64,000 nucleotides of DNA, taken from assembly GCA_934101575.1 (NCBI GenBank), contig CAKORJ010000001.1:434001-498000 (forward strand). The letters are read 5' to 3'. A model generated the notes under the pieces. That model saw only the letters and a program-made list of their open reading frames with translations, was not told the DNA's origin and searched no databases. The translations under genes and the position numbers were made by a program. The stretch comes from an uncultured Bacilli bacterium. Lineage in GTDB: Bacteria; Bacillota_I; Bacilli_A; RF39; UBA660. Of the stretch, positions 62,831 to 64,000 are shown one piece after another; within the stretch, counting starts at the first letter, position 1; every line of letters begins with the position of its first letter.

Positions 62831-63604
62831 CTAGATTTTGTTTAAACTATTTTTTTTGTTTTTTAAAACTATTATGATTATTATTGCTACAACTGAAAGG
62901 AGAATGAATACTGATGCTATAATGATGCCTGCATATGGATTTTGATCTTTTGTTTCTGGTGTTTGTTGATCTTCTGTTTGATCTGTTGTGTTGTCTGATG
63001 AATCATCAGCTTCAGGATCTTCACCAACTATTTCATCCATTGATTTGTTTTCTTTGCTTTTATTTTGGGATACGCCGAAATAAAGATTAAAACTATCATC
63101 TGTAGGGTACCAAGTATATACATTATTATTGTGTTCTTTGGCATTATTACTTAAAACTGCTAAGTTTGTTTTTATATTTATTGTTATTGAATCTGCTCTG
63201 GAAGAACAATAGAATGGTGAAGTGGTTTTTATTGATATTTTTGCTCCATCGTTAACTATATCATATTTACTAAAACATTCTTTTATAATTCTACTACCTG
63301 CCAAAAATGATGGATTGTAATCATTTTTTAATGTAATAGTATATACTCCATTACTTTTTTTTGATGTTTTTTTGTATTTTACTTGTCTGTCTTCATCAAA
63401 GTTTATTTTATCTTTGACTACTGATGTCATAAAATCGTAATATCCGGTTTTACTTAACTCACTTTCTTTTACTGTGTATATATTATTTTCATGAAAGTTC
63501 ATATCATCATCTATTGTTAGATTGTACTCTATACTACTTGCATATGTATTAATAGTAGCTAGCATAAAGCATATTGCAAAAAAGAATATATATTTTAATT
63601 TCAT
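62831..63604 (-). CDS. Unknown secreted membrane-anchored protein
   Basis: 257 residues: signal peptide (1-22), an extracellular domain with YNLTIDDDMNFHENNIYTV and a YTWYPTDDSFNLYFGVS segment, an acidic Asp/Glu/Thr/Gln linker (about 195-222), and a C-terminal membrane helix with a basic end. Not recognised. ATG after GGAGGTAATT. Tandem relative of the next gene to the right (63614 on). Confidence 0.65.
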   Translation of the reverse strand: MKLKYIFFFAICFMLATINTYASSIEYNLTIDDDMNFHENNIYTVKESELSKTGYYDFMTSVVKDKINFDEDRQVKYKKTSKKSNGVYTITLKNDYNPSFLAGSRIIKECFSKYDIVNDGAKISIKTTSPFYCSSRADSITINIKTNLAVLSNNAKEHNNNVYTWYPTDDSFNLYFGVSQNKSKENKSMDEIVGEDPEADDSSDNTTDQTEDQQTPETKDQNPYAGIIIASVFILLSVVAIIIIIVLKNKKNSLNKI

Positions 63605-63613
63605 AATTACCTC

Positions 63614-64000
63614 CTATAGTTCTGATGCCTTATGTTTTTTTCTTATGAAAATAATTGTTGTTATGATTGCACCTGATAGTATTACAATTACTAATATTAT
63701 ACTTAATACGTTGTTTTTTTTACTTTCAGGTTCTTTTATATTTTTATTATCATTTGTTTTATTAGAATCATCTTGGTTGGATTTTTCTGTTTCATTATAT
63801 TTTTGTCCATAATCTATTGTTATATTTATACCTTTGCTTTGAGAATTTTTATTATTAAACTCCCATGTATATATGTTATCATCATTATTTATTTTATCTG
63901 CATTATTATAAATAACTTTGTATGGAGTTTTTACATTTACTGAAAAATTATTAAATTCGCATGTAAGGCCTTTACTTGTTGCAAAAGTAATAGCATTTGA
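63614..64000 (-). CDS. Unknown secreted membrane-anchored protein, C-terminal part
   Basis: Only the last about 128 residues are in the window. Layout matches the preceding gene: a beta domain with IYTWEFNNKNSQSKG, a charged linker, a membrane helix and a basic tail (FIRKKHKASEL). Stop TAG at 63614-63616, followed directly by the GGAGGTAATT site of the next gene, so the two are in one operon and probably arose by duplication. Confidence 0.65.
   Translation of the reverse strand, partial: SNAITFATSKGLTCEFNNFSVNVKTPYKVIYNNADKINNDDNIYTWEFNNKNSQSKGINITIDYGQKYNETEKSNQDDSNKTNDNKNIKEPESKKNNVLSIILVIVILSGAIITTIIFIRKKHKASEL

Noticed and set aside
1..64000. Alternative genetic code (TGA as Trp), common in Mollicutes
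   Set aside because: TGA acts as stop in the flippase and transglutaminase-like genes, and Trp positions of conserved motifs use TGG.
1..64000. tRNA, rRNA, SRP RNA, riboswitch and CRISPR loci
   Set aside because: No cloverleaf, rRNA-like high-GC block, T-box or regularly spaced direct repeats were seen. The only high-GC noncoding patch is the DGR template repeat. A covariance-model search would settle this.

Overview
The window is a dense, AT-rich bacterial chromosome segment, about 25-32% GC by eye over ordinary genes. Nearly every gene has a strong GGAGG or GGTGAT ribosome binding site, and TGA is a true stop codon (for example at 21968-21970 and 49689-49691). Gene order and content point to an uncultured, gut-type member of the Bacilli with Gram-positive features, of the RF39 / Erysipelotrichales / Mollicutes-relative kind. 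Evidence for this is the mraZ-rsmH-ftsL-ftsI order, the rpsT/gpr-spoIIP order seen in Bacillus, a prpC-prkC-rsgA-rpe operon, a sortase, and SigK. The exact lineage is an inference.

Layout. 1-2.3 kb: start of the division and cell wall cluster with an MraZ operator. 2.4-6.3 kb: two very large pseudopilin-like surface proteins. 6.4-7.3 kb: a Rpn-type nuclease. 7.5-20.2 kb: housekeeping genes (yqeY, rpsU, ffh, mutM, polA, a short alaS, recD2). 20.3-29.3 kb: a lipid-linked flippase, a DD-carboxypeptidase, and the stage II/PASTA kinase operon with rlmN. 29.4-36.6 kb: an accessory island carrying a second Rpn nuclease and a complete diversity-generating retroelement (DGR). 36.7-43.4 kb: RNA modification, prepilin peptidase, a PilC/GspF membrane protein and transketolase. 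43.4-48.3 kb: sortase and the sporulation genes spoIIP and gpr. 48.4-64 kb: rpsT, relA, truB, mutL, a small pseudopilin, sigK, Fic, tmcAL, cell-wall peptidases and surface lipoproteins.

The most notable system is the DGR at 30.5-36.6 kb. On the minus strand it reads: target gene (1232 aa, TasA/camelysin-like N-terminus, C-type-lectin-like C-terminus with the variable repeat at its very end), a small MutS-domain-I-like protein, the template repeat, Avd, and a reverse transcriptase with the DGR-type IGNYSSQ and YMDD motifs. Template and variable repeats (about 138 bp) differ at 20 internal positions, 17 of them at template adenines, which is the DGR signature. Features that go beyond a standard description are a (TG)n microsatellite filling the spacer between a perfect TTGACA -35 and a TATATT -10 in front of the MutS-like/TR/avd/RT unit, suggesting phase-variable control of diversification; a GNRA-loop DNA hairpin directly behind the variable repeat; hairpins flanking the template repeat; and a promoter on the target gene almost identical to that of a pseudopilin 32 kb away.

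How the parts may work together (inference): the prepilin peptidase and PilC-like protein process and assemble the three FTMVEL/FTIVEL-type pseudopilins. The DGR target is a secreted or anchored surface protein with a hypervariable ligand-binding tip, co-regulated with the pseudopilin. The sporulation genes indicate an endospore programme, or remains of one.
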